In this document: positions 51,309-60,890 of the stretch, one piece after another | Layout: the number at the start of each line of letters is the position of its first letter | How positions within the stretch are numbered: the stretch's first letter is position 1 | Assembly (NCBI RefSeq): GCF_019511345.1 | Contig: NZ_JAEUAK010000001.1 | Location: 434,001-498,000, forward strand | DNA length: 64,000 nucleotides | Direction: 5' to 3' | Origin: Rhizobium mesosinicum | GTDB taxonomy: Bacteria > Pseudomonadota > Alphaproteobacteria > Rhizobiales > Rhizobiaceae | The notes under the pieces: generated by a model | The model's database searches: none | What the model was told of the DNA's origin: nothing | The model's input: only the letters and a program-made list of their open reading frames with translations | Program-made: the position numbers and the translations under genes

Positions 51309-53174
51309 ATGATGGAAAGCTTGCTCATAGCCAACAGGGGCGAGATCGCCGGCCGGATCATCCGCACGGCGAAAGCCCTCGGCATCCGCACCATTGCCGT
51401 TTATTCGGAGGCCGATGCCAGCCTGCCCTTTGTGGCGGAGGCGGACGAGGCTCTTGCCATCGGCCCAGCGCCTGCTCGCGAGAGTTATCTTTCGCAGGAG
51501 CGCATTCTGGAGGCTGCCCGCAGAACAGGTGCGGCCGCAATCCATCCCGGCTACGGCTTCCTGTCGGAAAACGCCGAATTTGCCGAAGCCGTCGAGAATG
51601 CCGGCATTATCTGGGTCGGCGCGCCCCCTGCCGCCATCTGCGCCATGGGATTGAAGGATGCTGCCAAGCAACTGATGCAGGTCGCCGGCGTGCCGGTTAC
51701 GCCGGGCTATATGGGAGCGGACCAGAGCGGAGAAAGGCTTGTTGCCGAGGCCGATGCGACGGGCTATCCCGTGCTTATCAAGGCTGTCGCGGGCGGCGGC
51801 GGCAAGGGTATGCGCTGCGTCGATCGGCGGCAAGACTTTGCCGAACTGCTCGCCTCCTGCCGGCGCGAGGCGGCCTCGTCCTTCGGTGACGACCGCGTGC
51901 TGATCGAGCGGTATATCGCCAATCCGCGTCATATCGAGGTGCAGGTCTTTGCCGACCGTTTCGGCAATTGCGTCCACCTCTTCGAACGCGACTGCTCGCT
52001 GCAGCGCCGGCACCAAAAAGTGATTGAGGAGGCACCCGCCCCCGGCCTCGACGCCGCCACCCGCGCCTCAATCTGTGAGGCGGCGGTCAAGGCCGCGAAG
52101 GCAGTGAACTATATCGGGGCCGGCACCATCGAATTCATTGCCGATGCTTCGGAGGGTCTGCGCCCGGATCGTATCTGGTTCATGGAGATGAACACGAGGC
52201 TGCAGGTGGAGCACCCTGTCACCGAAGCCATCACCGGTGAGGATCTGGTCCTCTGGCAGTTGAAGGTCGCCGCCGGAGAGCCGCTGCCGAAGGGGCAAGC
52301 TGATATCCACATGGATGGCTGGGCTTTCGAGGCTCGCCTTTACGCCGAGAACCCTGCTGCCGGCTATCTGCCCTCGATCGGCCGCCTGGATCATTTGCGC
52401 TTGCCGCAAAATGTCCGGGTCGACAGCGGCGTCGAGGAGGGCAACGAGATCACCGCCTTCTACGATCCGATGATCGCCAAGATCATCGCTCACGGCCCAA
52501 ATCGTGACGCAGCCCTCGCCAGGCTCGCGAGCGCCTGCGAAAGCATCGAAATCTGGCCGGTGAAATCCAATGCCGGCCTACTCGCCCGTATTGCCCGCGA
52601 CGCGGATTTCCGCGCGGCAAAGCTCGATACGGGCTTTCTCGACCGTCACGGTGAGGCCCTGCTGCCGAAGGAACCCGACGAGACGACTGTCGACAGAGCG
52701 GCGACAGCCTTGGCAGCAAAAGACAGAACCGATCCCTGGTCGTCCCTCACCGGCCTGCGAATTGCGGGCACAAGCAATAGCCGCACGCGCGTCCGCATCG
52801 GCGAGCATCTCTATTGGGGGCATGTCCGCCCGGAGCTCCGCGCCAATACCGTCAGGTCCGGCGATACCGTAGTTCTCTTCGAGAGCGGCAATGCCTGGCC
52901 GATCGGCCTTCCCGTCGCCAGCGAAGTCGAAGCGCATCAGGGCGCCGGCGATGGTGGGATTCTTTCGCCGATGCCGGGCCTCGTCATTTCCGTCGACGTC
53001 GCGGAGGGCGATCGTGTTGCCAAAGGCGACAGGCTGCTGACGGTTGAGGCGATGAAGATGGAACATACACTGCGCGCGCCCTTTGACGGCACTGTCGGCA
53101 AATTGCCAGTCTCCGTGGGCGCCCGGGTTTCGGAAAACCAGCTCGTCGTCAGCGTCATGAAGGAAGAGCACTGA
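51309..53174 (+). CDS. liuD: 3-methylcrotonyl-CoA carboxylase, biotin-carrying (alpha) subunit
   Basis: Biotin carboxylase plus carrier, 621 residues. The N-terminal carboxylase (1-450) has the ATP-grasp loop GGGGKGMR and [16 protein letters not shown]-like linker region follows, and the C-terminal carrier has the biotinylated Lys in EAMKMEHTL about 35 residues from the end. Two adjacent ATGs are possible starts after GAGGTGG. Its stop overlaps the MaoC gene start (TGATG). Its place next to liuA supports methylcrotonyl-CoA over other acyl-CoA carboxylases. Confidence 0.93.
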   Translation: MMESLLIANRGEIAGRIIRTAKALGIRTIAVYSEADASLPFVAEADEALAIGPAPARESYLSQERILEAARRTGAAAIHPGYGFLSENAEFAEAVENAGIIWVGAPPAAICAMGLKDAAKQLMQVAGVPVTPGYMGADQSGERLVAEADATGYPVLIKAVAGGGGKGMRCVDRRQDFAELLASCRREAASSFGDDRVLIERYIANPRHIEVQVFADRFGNCVHLFERDCSLQRRHQKVIEEAPAPGLDAATRASICEAAVKAAKAVNYIGAGTIEFIADASEGLRPDRIWFMEMNTRLQVEHPVTEAITGEDLVLWQLKVAAGEPLPKGQADIHMDGWAFEARLYAENPAAGYLPSIGRLDHLRLPQNVRVDSGVEEGNEITAFYDPMIAKIIAHGPNRDAALARLASACESIEIWPVKSNAGLLARIARDADFRAAKLDTGFLDRHGEALLPKEPDETTVDRAATALAAKDRTDPWSSLTGLRIAGTSNSRTRVRIGEHLYWGHVRPELRANTVRSGDTVVLFESGNAWPIGLPVASEVEAHQGAGDGGILSPMPGLVISVDVAEGDRVAKGDRLLTVEAMKMEHTLRAPFDGTVGKLPVSVGARVSENQLVVSVMKEEH

Positions 53175-53626
53175 TGGCCGGCCGCTACTTCGATGAATGG
53201 ACAGTCGGCGACCGGGTTGCCCACGAAATCCGCCGCACGGTCACGGAAACCGACAACCTGCTCTTCACGACACTTTCCCATAATCCGCAACCACTGCATC
53301 TCGACGCCGATTATGCGGCGGGTACGGAATTCGGCCGCATCGTCGTCAACGGCACCTTCACCTTCGCGCTCACCATCGGCCTCTCGGTCGGTGACACCAC
53401 ACTCGGCACGCTGATCGCCAATCTCGGCTACGACAAAGTGGTGATGCCGAAGCCGGTGTTCATCGGTGATACGCTTCGTGTGGAAACTGAAGTGACGGAG
53501 CTCAGGCGCTCCAGCTCGCGTCCCGATGCCGGGATCGTCACGTTCAAGCATATCACGCTGAACCAGCGAAACGAGATCGTCTGCCAGTGCCTGCGCACGG
53601 CCATGCTGCAGGTGAAGCCGTCATGA
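53174..53626 (+). CDS. MaoC-family hydratase, probable methylglutaconyl-/itaconyl-CoA hydratase
   Basis: Hot-dog fold hydratase of 150 residues. It shows the active-site region [18 protein letters not shown] and [14 protein letters not shown]. It stands exactly where leucine operons usually have LiuC (crotonase-type methylglutaconyl-CoA hydratase). Coupling is tight: it overlaps both liuD and the lyase gene. In Mycobacterium tuberculosis the corresponding gene Rv2499c lies in the same order and serves leucine and itaconate breakdown. Assignment here is from family and context. Confidence 0.85.
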   Translation: MAGRYFDEWTVGDRVAHEIRRTVTETDNLLFTTLSHNPQPLHLDADYAAGTEFGRIVVNGTFTFALTIGLSVGDTTLGTLIANLGYDKVVMPKPVFIGDTLRVETEVTELRRSSSRPDAGIVTFKHITLNQRNEIVCQCLRTAMLQVKPS

Positions 53627-54471
53627 GGCTGCGCTCGCTGCTATTCGTGCCCGGCGACAGGCCGGAGCGTTTCGACAAGGCGCTCGCCTGCGGCGCCGAT
53701 GCCGTCATCCTCGATCTTGAAGATTCCGTTTCCGAGAAGAACAAGCCGCTGGCGCGTGACGCCGTGCACGACTTCGTCACGCGCCGCGCAACCGATGCGA
53801 CGTTTGTTATTCGCATCAATCCCCTCACTACGTCAGCCTGCGAAGACGATCTCGTTGCGCTCGGCGATATCAATCTCTTTGCGATCATGTTGCCGAAGGC
53901 CGAAGGCGCAGCTTCTGTGCTCCAGCTCGCAGGCCGCCTGTCATCCGCTGTCCCCATCCTGCCGATCGCAACAGAGACGCCCGCGGCCATCTTTGAAATC
54001 GGCAGCTACAGGGGTGTCGCCTCCCATCTCCTTGGGCTGACCTGGGGCGCGGAAGATCTGCCTGCCGCCATCGGCGCTGCCACCGCCCGCGAGCCAGACG
54101 GGCGTTATACCGCCCCCTATGAACTCGCCCGCTCTCTGGTTCTGTTTGGCGCGCACGCCGCCGCGGTTCCTGCCATCGAGACCGTCTACCCCGACTTCCG
54201 CGATCTCGACGGTCTCGCAGCCTATGCTGCCCGCGCCCGGCGCGACGGTTTCTCGGGGATGATGGCGATCCATCCGAACCAGGTCGAACCGATCAACCGA
54301 GCTTTTACACCGGACGCGGCGGAGATCGCCTGGGCGGAAAAAGTCGTGGCTGCCTTCGCCGTTGCATCGGATACCGGCGTCATCCAGATCAACGGGCGCA
54401 TGCTCGATCTGCCGCATCTGAAACTCGCAAAACGCATTCTGGAGGCTGGAAAACTATCGCATGTAGGGTGA
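53623..54471 (+). CDS. CitE-like 3-hydroxyacyl-CoA lyase (HMG-CoA / citramalyl-CoA)
   Basis: Mg-dependent CoA-ester lyase of 282 residues. Family features: [27 protein letters not shown], a Mg-binding Glu in [12 protein letters not shown] and AEDL in [12 protein letters not shown]. The usual HMG-CoA lyase (LiuE) is a different fold and is absent here. M. tuberculosis Rv2498c, a CitE-family enzyme with the same neighbours, cleaves both HMG-CoA and citramalyl-CoA. The start is the ATG overlapping the MaoC stop; an in-frame ATG 36 bases earlier lies inside that gene. Confidence 0.88.
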   Translation: MRLRSLLFVPGDRPERFDKALACGADAVILDLEDSVSEKNKPLARDAVHDFVTRRATDATFVIRINPLTTSACEDDLVALGDINLFAIMLPKAEGAASVLQLAGRLSSAVPILPIATETPAAIFEIGSYRGVASHLLGLTWGAEDLPAAIGAATAREPDGRYTAPYELARSLVLFGAHAAAVPAIETVYPDFRDLDGLAAYAARARRDGFSGMMAIHPNQVEPINRAFTPDAAEIAWAEKVVAAFAVASDTGVIQINGRMLDLPHLKLAKRILEAGKLSHVG

Positions 54472-54488
54472 CTGGCATTAGGCCAGTC
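54470..54488 (+). terminator. Possible terminator at the end of the leucine operon
   Basis: GACTGGC-ATTAG-GCCAGTC, a 7-base stem, overlaps the lyase stop codon. No T-run follows, so termination strength is doubtful. Confidence 0.4.
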
Positions 54489-54989
54489 GGGCGATCTGAG
54501 AAACTGCAGGTGAAAGACCGGATAGGCGGGCTCGCTGACAACAGGAAGCGCCCAAGAAATAGGCAAAGCGATCTAAGTGTCGTGAAATGAATATTATAAG
54601 TCTTTTTTTGCAATTCAACGCACGGCTGTGTAAAGCTATTTCGCAGGTCGAATTCTTCTGAAAGCAGGTCGTTTCTGCTCAAGATTCCCGAGATCTTTGA
54701 AATCGCCCCAATAATAACGGCTATCAATAGAATTGAGTAGGCACATCGGCATTTCCTGTTTGAGCTATATTTCAGATGCAAGTGAAATATAGGCAATGCC
54801 ATCAGTAGAACCCGGGAACATAAGGCACCGGTGTTCAGTAAAAATTAAACAAAATTGGACGGTGAATATTTTGTGACAGAAAATTTCTACTCTGTTCATG
54901 TCATAGAAACTTCATTGGTTAGCGCAAATCGAACCAGTTAATAGGGCGTGCGCTCAAGAGGGGGCGCGTCCTATTTTTCGAGGGTTCTC
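54489..54989. other. AT-rich leader and promoter region of ugpB
   Basis: About 500 bases, much richer in A and T than the neighbours, without a believable gene. It contains the possible Pho box at 54863. A 137-codon minus-strand frame here has no family resemblance. The length suggests more than one regulatory input for the ugp operon. Confidence 0.5.
54863..54880 (-). promoter_or_regulatory. Possible Pho box before ugpB
   Basis: On the minus strand the 18 bases read CTGTCACAAAATATTCAC. They match the PhoB box (two CTGTCAY halves split by four bases) at 13 of 18 positions by eye; the first half is near perfect and the second weak. Orientation is opposite to ugpB. Confidence 0.35.
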
Positions 54990-56348
54990 ATGCAAGCCAA
55001 GCTTCTCGGCGCCGTAGGCGCCCTTCTCGCTTCAGCTTTCGTTGCTGCTGGTCCCGCCGCTGCTGCCGAAAAGACCAAGATCGACTTCTGGTTCGGCAAC
55101 TCGGGCGATATCGCAAAGCGCGTTCAGGAACAGTGCGACCGTTTCAACCAGTCTCAGGGCGACTACGAAGTCGTCTGCACCAGCCAGGGCTCCTACGACG
55201 CGTCGCTGCAGAACACGATCGCAGCCTTCCGCGCCGGCAAGCAGCCGACCATCGCTCAGGTCTCGGACGCCGGCACGCTCGACATCATGCTTTCGGGCGC
55301 CTACTACCCGGCCAACAAGCTCATGAAGGACATGGGCTACAATGTTGACTGGAACGACTACTTCTCCGGCATCGCCGGCTACTACGCAACGTCGAAGGGC
55401 GAGATGTACTCGTTCCCCTTCAACTCCTCTACAGCTCTGCTCTATTGGAACAAGGACGCCTTCGCCAAGATCGGCAAGGACCATGCTCCGGCGACCTGGA
55501 AGGAAGCAGGCGAAGACTTCAAGGCTCTGAAGGACGCAGGCTATGCTTGCCCGCTCGGCTTCGACATCTCCAACAACGAAGTCTGGCAGTACATCGAGCA
55601 GTTCGAAGCCGTCAACGGCGAACCGATCGCTACCAAGAAGAACGGCTTTGAAGGCCTCGACGCCGAGCTGGTGTTCAACAAGAACCCGATGCTCGTGAAC
55701 TTCGTCAAGGACCTTAAGGGCTGGTACGACGCCAAGGAAGCCGTCATCAAGAACAAGGCCGTTGGCCAGACCTTCGTTGAAGCCTTCGCTGCTGGCGATT
55801 GCCAGGTCATCCTCACCTCGGTTGGCGACCACGGCAACATCGGCCGTACCGCCAAGCAGGGCATGAACTGGGGCGTTTCGATGCTCCCGACCTATGGCGA
55901 CGCGACCCGTCACAGCTCCTACGTCGGCGGCGCTTCGCTCTGGGTTCTGAAGGGTCACTCGGACGCGGAGTACAAGGCTGCCGCGGCCTTCTTCAACTTC
56001 ATCGCAAAGCCGGAAGAAGCCCTCACCTGGTCGACCGTTACCGGCTACATTCCGGTTCGTAACTCGGGCTTCGAGTACCTGAAGAAGCAGGGCTTCTACG
56101 ACAAGGCTCCTTATGCCGGTCGCGAACTTGCCATTCAGAGCCTGACCGCTTCGCCGGCTGGCGACACGGCTGCCAAGGGCATCCGTCTCGGTGGCCTGCT
56201 CCAGGTCCGTACCGAAATCGCTAACGGCCTGCAGGCAATCTTCGTCAACAATGCCGACGTACAGGCTTCGCTCGACTCTGCTGCTGACCGCGGCAATCAG
56301 CTCCTGCGTCGCTTCCAGCAGACCTATAAGAACGTTCAGCTTCCCTGA
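54990..56348 (+). CDS. ugpB: sn-glycerol-3-phosphate ABC transporter binding protein
   Basis: Periplasmic binding protein, 452 residues, with a signal peptide ending near PAAAA (about residue 24). Strong UgpB hallmarks are SYVGGASLWVLKG, the stretch KGIRLGGLLQVRTEI and RGNQLLRRFQQTY at the C terminus. Codon use is more biased than in its neighbours (GTCGTC, CTGAAG, few rare codons), suggesting very high expression. The ATG after GAGGG is used; the longer frame starts before it. Glycerol 3-phosphate and glycerophosphodiesters are the expected ligands, as phosphorus sources. Confidence 0.92.
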   Translation: MQAKLLGAVGALLASAFVAAGPAAAAEKTKIDFWFGNSGDIAKRVQEQCDRFNQSQGDYEVVCTSQGSYDASLQNTIAAFRAGKQPTIAQVSDAGTLDIMLSGAYYPANKLMKDMGYNVDWNDYFSGIAGYYATSKGEMYSFPFNSSTALLYWNKDAFAKIGKDHAPATWKEAGEDFKALKDAGYACPLGFDISNNEVWQYIEQFEAVNGEPIATKKNGFEGLDAELVFNKNPMLVNFVKDLKGWYDAKEAVIKNKAVGQTFVEAFAAGDCQVILTSVGDHGNIGRTAKQGMNWGVSMLPTYGDATRHSSYVGGASLWVLKGHSDAEYKAAAAFFNFIAKPEEALTWSTVTGYIPVRNSGFEYLKKQGFYDKAPYAGRELAIQSLTASPAGDTAAKGIRLGGLLQVRTEIANGLQAIFVNNADVQASLDSAADRGNQLLRRFQQTYKNVQLP

Positions 56349-56363
56349 TCGACTGATATGAGC

Positions 56364-56395
56364 CGCACCCGGACCGCTCTGGCGCGCCGGGTGCG
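56364..56395 (+). other. Intercistronic hairpin between ugpB and ugpA
   Basis: A 9-base stem CGCACCCGG / CCGGGTGCG with a 14-base loop is followed by TCTTT. It fits a partial terminator that gives more UgpB than UgpA. Confidence 0.6.
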
Positions 56396-56474
56396 TCTTT
56401 GTACATTCCCTACCGGCTGCGGCAGCGAGATCGCCGACCGCGCCAGAACCAAACCAGGGCGAAAACGACCACTC

Positions 56475-57359
56475 ATGGAAAAGCGCGTCACTTTCTCCTC
56501 GACGACGATCGGCCTTCTCTTCGCATTCCCGATGCTGCTGTTGATCTTCGTCTTCTTCTATTGGCCGAGCGCGCAGGCGCTGTACTGGGCGTTCACGCTT
56601 GAGCAGCCATGGGGCGGCGGCAACGCCTGGGTCGGTTTTGACAATTTCAAGCAGCTGCTCAGCGACCCGATCTATTGGGACTCCGTTACCCGCAGCATGA
56701 TTTTCGGCTTCAGCTCGACTGTTATCGCCATGGGTCTGGCGCTCATCCTGGCGCTCCTGACGGATCGTGAACTGCGCGGCCACAAGATCTACCGGTCGGT
56801 CTTCATCTGGCCCTATGCGATTGCCGCTCCCGCTCTCGGTCTTGCCTTCCGCTTTATCCTGGCGCCGGAAGCCGGTCTCTTGTCGGTCATCAACCATGTC
56901 TGGCCTGGCCTGTGGAACCCCGCTCTCGACGGCAAGGATGCCATGATCGCCGTGATCGTCGCCTTTTCCTGGAAATATATCGGCTACAATTTCATTTTCT
57001 TCCTGTCGGCCCTGCAAGGCATTCCGCGTTCGCTGATCGAGGCGGCCGCCATGGACGGCTCGGGGCCGTTGCGCCGCATGCGGGATATCCAGCTACCGCT
57101 GCTGACACCGACGCTGTTCTTTCTGCTCGTCATCAACATCACCGAGAGTTTCCAGGATTCCTTCGGCATCGTCGACGTGATGACCCAGGGCGGTCCGGCG
57201 CGCGCCACGGAACTCATGGTCTACAAGATCTATTTCGACGGCTTCAGAGGCCTCGATTATTCCGGTGCCGCAGCCCAATCCATCATCCTGATGGGTCTCG
57301 TCATCCTGCTCACCATTTTCCAGTTCCGCTTCATCGAGCGGCGCGTGCACTACAAGTGA
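56475..57359 (+). CDS. ugpA: sn-glycerol-3-phosphate ABC transporter permease UgpA
   Basis: MalF-type permease of 294 residues, matching UgpA length. It has about six membrane segments and the EAA loop IEAAAMDGSGPLRRMRDIQLPLL. The frame is open further upstream through the hairpin region; the ATG at 56475 gives the family N terminus. UgpE follows 10 bases later. Confidence 0.9.
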   Translation: MEKRVTFSSTTIGLLFAFPMLLLIFVFFYWPSAQALYWAFTLEQPWGGGNAWVGFDNFKQLLSDPIYWDSVTRSMIFGFSSTVIAMGLALILALLTDRELRGHKIYRSVFIWPYAIAAPALGLAFRFILAPEAGLLSVINHVWPGLWNPALDGKDAMIAVIVAFSWKYIGYNFIFFLSALQGIPRSLIEAAAMDGSGPLRRMRDIQLPLLTPTLFFLLVINITESFQDSFGIVDVMTQGGPARATELMVYKIYFDGFRGLDYSGAAAQSIILMGLVILLTIFQFRFIERRVHYK

Positions 57360-57369
57360 GGTCGCGGAC

Positions 57370-58284
57370 ATGATCGAACGCACGCCAATATTCAACTTCG
57401 TCTGCTACACCCTGCTCGCACTCGGCCTGGTGATTGCGCTTCTGCCTTTCCTGATCGTCATCATCGCGTCGACGCTCGATCTCGAGACCGTCAACCGCGT
57501 GCCGCTGCCGCTGGTTCCAAGCAGCCATTTCTGGGAGAACGTGCAGACCGCCTGGGTTCGCGCGGATCTCGGCAACAAGCTGTTTCACAGCGTCATCTTC
57601 GCTGCCACGGTCGGTGCCGGCAAGGTCATCCTTTCCGCGATGGCAGCTTTCTCGATCGTCTATTTCCGCTTCCGCGGCCGCTACCTGATCTTCTGGATCA
57701 TTTTCATCACCCTGATGCTGCCGCTCGAAGTGCGCATCGTGCCGACCTATTCGATCGCCGCCAATGCGCTTCAGCCCTTCCAGGCGATCCTCGACGCCAC
57801 CGGCATCAGCTGGCTGATCGCGCAGGTTACCGGCATCCAGGTCAAGCTCGAATGGGGTCTTCTGAACTCCTATCCGGGTCTCGTGTTGCCGATGGTCGCC
57901 ACCGCGACGGGCACTTTCCTCTATCGCCAGTTCTACCTGACGGTTCCGGACGAACTCGCCGAAGCATCGAAGATGGACGGCTCAGGTGCGATCCGCTTCT
58001 TCTGGGACGTGCTGTTGCCATTGTCTCGCCCGAACATGATCGCGCTTTTCACCATCATGTTCGTCTGGGCCTGGAACCAGTACCTCTGGCCGCTGCTGAT
58101 CACGACCGACCCGAATTTCGGCATCGCCGTTACCCAGCTCAAGACACTCATTCCCTCCGAATTCGGCCTGCCCGACTGGAATGTCGCAATGGCCGGAACA
58201 TTGATCATCATGTCGCCGCCGTTGATCCTCGTCATCCTTATGCAGCGTTGGTTCGTGCGCGGCCTTATCTCCACCGAGAAGTGA
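57370..58284 (+). CDS. ugpE: sn-glycerol-3-phosphate ABC transporter permease UgpE
   Basis: MalG-type permease of 304 residues, about 20 longer than E. coli UgpE. The extra length is probably in the loop around residues 135-160 ([23 protein letters not shown]). The EAA loop is [24 protein letters not shown]. It pairs with UgpA. Confidence 0.9.
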   Translation: MIERTPIFNFVCYTLLALGLVIALLPFLIVIIASTLDLETVNRVPLPLVPSSHFWENVQTAWVRADLGNKLFHSVIFAATVGAGKVILSAMAAFSIVYFRFRGRYLIFWIIFITLMLPLEVRIVPTYSIAANALQPFQAILDATGISWLIAQVTGIQVKLEWGLLNSYPGLVLPMVATATGTFLYRQFYLTVPDELAEASKMDGSGAIRFFWDVLLPLSRPNMIALFTIMFVWAWNQYLWPLLITTDPNFGIAVTQLKTLIPSEFGLPDWNVAMAGTLIIMSPPLILVILMQRWFVRGLISTEK

Positions 58285-58297
58285 AAGGAACAAAGCC

Positions 58298-59407
58298 TTG
58301 GCACCGATCTTCATCCGTGGCGTGAAAAAGAACTACGGCAAGAACGCCGTCGTTCATGGCGTCGATCTCGAAATTCAGTCAGGCGAATTCATCGTCATCC
58401 TCGGTCCGTCCGGCTGCGGCAAGTCTACGCTGCTGCGCATGGTCGCCGGCCTGGAAGAGATCACCGGTGGCGAAATCGCCATCGATGGCCGCGTCGTCAA
58501 CCAGCTCGAGCCGCGTGAACGCGGCTGCGCGATGGTCTTCCAGAACTATGCGCTTTATCCGCACATGAGCGTCGCCGAGAATATCGGCTATGCACTGAAG
58601 GTCGCCGGTATACCGAAGGCCGAGCGTGACCTCCGGATCGCCGATGTCGCCAAGGCACTCAGCCTCGAGCCTTTCCTGGAACGCCGGCCGGCCGCTCTCT
58701 CGGGCGGCCAGCGCCAACGCGTCGCCATGGGCCGCGCCATGATCCGTGAGCCGAAGGTCTTCCTCTTCGACGAGCCACTGTCGAACCTCGACGCCAAGCT
58801 GCGCATCGCCATGCGTGCGGAAATCCGCCGTCTGCATCGTCGGCTCGGCGCCACTTCGATCTTCGTGACACACGACCAGAACGAGGCCATGACACTTGCC
58901 GACCGCATCGTCGTCATGAACGCCGGCAATGTCGAACAGGTCGGCACGCCGGAAGAGGTTTATCACTATCCGGCAAGCCGCTTCGTCGCCGGTTTCGTCG
59001 GTACGCCGGCGATGAACCTGCTGGAAGGCCGCATCAATGAAAACGGCATCTTCATCTATGACGAGGGCCGAACAGTCACCCTTCCGGCCGAACGCGGCAA
59101 GCAGCTTGCCGGCCAGCGCGTCGTGCTCGGCGTCCGCGCCGAAGCCGCTCGCCTCGTCTCTCCGGATGCACCGGGCGCGCTCGTTGCGACCGCCGACTTC
59201 ATCGAAGAGCTGGGCGCAAGCCGCGTCGTGCATGCCGATTTCGATGGCCTGCCCTTTGCCGTCGCCATGACCGGATCGGTCTCGTTGAAGACCGGTGACC
59301 GGATTGGCATCGCGATCGATCAGGATTCGATCCATCTCTATTCGACCGAGACCGGCAAAGTTCTCGTCGCGCCGGCGCGCAACAACGCCATGACCGTCAA
59401 CGCCTGA
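58298..59407 (+). CDS. ugpC: sn-glycerol-3-phosphate ABC transporter ATPase UgpC
   Basis: ATP-binding subunit of 369 residues. Walker [10 protein letters not shown], signature [14 protein letters not shown], Walker [14 protein letters not shown] and switch His in [15 protein letters not shown] are all present; a TOBE-type regulatory part follows. It starts at a TTG placed correctly after AAAGGA, and the next in-frame start would remove the family N terminus. A rare start codon would lower its expression relative to the other subunits. Confidence 0.92.
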   Translation: MAPIFIRGVKKNYGKNAVVHGVDLEIQSGEFIVILGPSGCGKSTLLRMVAGLEEITGGEIAIDGRVVNQLEPRERGCAMVFQNYALYPHMSVAENIGYALKVAGIPKAERDLRIADVAKALSLEPFLERRPAALSGGQRQRVAMGRAMIREPKVFLFDEPLSNLDAKLRIAMRAEIRRLHRRLGATSIFVTHDQNEAMTLADRIVVMNAGNVEQVGTPEEVYHYPASRFVAGFVGTPAMNLLEGRINENGIFIYDEGRTVTLPAERGKQLAGQRVVLGVRAEAARLVSPDAPGALVATADFIEELGASRVVHADFDGLPFAVAMTGSVSLKTGDRIGIAIDQDSIHLYSTETGKVLVAPARNNAMTVNA

Positions 59408-59655
59408 GCCTGATACAGATGAAGAGCTTTCCGATCTCGCCACCGGCGGCCACCCGGTCGGTTAAACGTCACTAAGGTTTTGACGATTGGCGGAGGCCGT
59501 TGCAGGCGCTCGACGAGGTTGCTCTTGCTTGAAGTGGGATGGCTACGCGTTGCGTGTCTGCCGTCATTTCATTTTCGCTCGGATCGGGAACCTGTCGGCT
59601 AAATCGAACGCCTTCGACGGCTCTGATGGCGAACAACTGATGTTTCGCCTTGAGT
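59408..59655. other. Intergenic region after ugpC
   Basis: Nothing coding recognised. No clear terminator hairpin with T-run was found after ugpC; an 80-codon frame beginning near 59487 has no ribosome site. Confidence 0.4.
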
Positions 59656-59681
59656 GGAACCTTCACCTCCCCCGGCAAGTT
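59656..59681 (+). promoter_or_regulatory. EcfG-type stress promoter candidate
   Basis: GGAAC, 18 bases, then GTT lies 30 bases before the CBS gene. The rhizobial EcfG (general stress sigma) consensus is GGAAC-N16/17-CGTT; here the base before GTT is A. Confidence 0.45.
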
Positions 59682-59710
59682 TTGCCTGCAGATCACAGAC
59701 GGAGGCGAGC

Positions 59711-60127
59711 ATGCAGGTTCAGGACATAATGACGAGACAGGTGGTAACGGCAGCTCCGGATGCGAGCATCCGAGACGTCGCCATACTGATGTCTGAGATC
59801 GATTCGGGTGTCATCCCGGTTATCGACGGCGACTTGCTGGGCATAGTAACCGACCGTGATATCGTTATTCGAGCGGTCGCTGAAGGACTCGATACCAACC
59901 GCCCAGTCTCCGAGATCATGACGTCGGGAATCGAAAGCTGCCTTGAAACCGACGAGCTCCGCGAAGCCGCGAGCAGAATGTCGGAACTGCAGATGCGCCG
60001 TCTTCTGGTCTTCGATAACGCCGGCACGATCAAAGGCATCATATCCCTCGGTGATATTGCGCTTCTCAATGAAGAACTTGCTGGCGTCGCGCTTGAGGAA
60101 ATCTCAGACGACGCCTCAAGACAGTAG
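59711..60127 (+). CDS. CBS-pair domain protein
   Basis: Small cytoplasmic protein of 138 residues made of two CBS motifs (about 7-60 and 70-125), with VIDGDLLGIVTDRDIVIRAVAEG and LVFDNAGTIKGIISLGDIAL. CBS pairs bind adenosine nucleotides and often report energy state. The ATG follows GGAGGCGAGC. An EcfG-like promoter precedes it, and it lies with other stress-type genes. Its partner is unknown. Confidence 0.88.
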   Translation: MQVQDIMTRQVVTAAPDASIRDVAILMSEIDSGVIPVIDGDLLGIVTDRDIVIRAVAEGLDTNRPVSEIMTSGIESCLETDELREAASRMSELQMRRLLVFDNAGTIKGIISLGDIALLNEELAGVALEEISDDASRQ

Positions 60128-60314
60128 CCGGCTCCTCCGACAAGCTCTGCAAGTACCGCGAGGTCCCTCCCTCACGGGATTCAGATGCTTTGCACTCGTT
60201 GCGGCTACTTCGCCGATCTACGAGAATATCTTCTTTGCACAGCGAGTCCCCTGCTGCTGGATCATGACCTGGAACAGGAAAAGGCGTCCAAAGCAAGTTC
60301 CTACCGCAAACAAC

Positions 60315-60339
60315 GGAACAGTCGGATCGAGCCATCGTT
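60315..60339 (+). promoter_or_regulatory. EcfG-type stress promoter candidate, strong match
   Basis: GGAAC, exactly 16 bases, then CGTT: a perfect match to the rhizobial EcfG consensus, 25 bases before the ATG of the 150-residue gene. Confidence 0.6.
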
Positions 60340-60364
60340 ATCGTTCCCAGCAATGGAGGACAAA

Positions 60365-60817
60365 ATGTCTAACGTGTCACGAACAGGAAACGATGAGATC
60401 AACAACGCGACAAATCCGAACACGTTCGGGCGGTCGGTCGAGAGCAAGGCACAGATGGAAGATTCTGCGGCAGAAAGCTCAATGCGTCTTACAAGAGAAC
60501 CGCTTGGTATTTACCGGCTTGAACCGATCGCGGCGGAAGACGATCCGAGATGGGAAAATGCCCCGAACCATGGCGTCGTTGTGGTCGCAGCAAGAACACC
60601 AGGCGACGCCCGGATTGTCGCGGCCGGGCGCGAGCTCGACTTCATGGAGGTCGACGCCGCTCCCGCCGAGGATGTGACCACGACAAATGCGAGTTCATTT
60701 CGTGACGACAAGCTTTACACGGTGGTCGAGATCGATCGGAATCGCACGGATGTCGTGCGAGGTGTAATTGAAGGCGATATCTCGGTTGATACGATCAGGC
60801 CTGTGCAGCCCGATTGA
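60365..60817 (+). CDS. Unknown 150-residue protein behind an EcfG-like promoter
   Basis: Soluble, acidic protein of 150 residues without recognised domain. The N-terminal 40 residues are polar and probably disordered; the rest has a repeat of short strands (IYRLEPIAAEDD, GVVVVAART, LYTVVEIDR). The ATG follows GGAGGACAAA. No membrane segment or signal peptide. The frame is open to an earlier start, but the ribosome site favours this one. The perfect stress promoter suggests a role in the general stress response. Confidence 0.7.
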   Translation: MSNVSRTGNDEINNATNPNTFGRSVESKAQMEDSAAESSMRLTREPLGIYRLEPIAAEDDPRWENAPNHGVVVVAARTPGDARIVAAGRELDFMEVDAAPAEDVTTTNASSFRDDKLYTVVEIDRNRTDVVRGVIEGDISVDTIRPVQPD

Positions 60818-60890
60818 GCGGGTACAGATCCAGTGAAGCTGGGATTTGGGAATGCCAGCCTACTAGACCTGCATTCGATTAGACTCTGGT

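Noticed and set aside
55032..57017. Minus-strand open frame of 661 codons
   Set aside because: Antisense to ugpB and ugpA, made long by biased codon use in ugpB.
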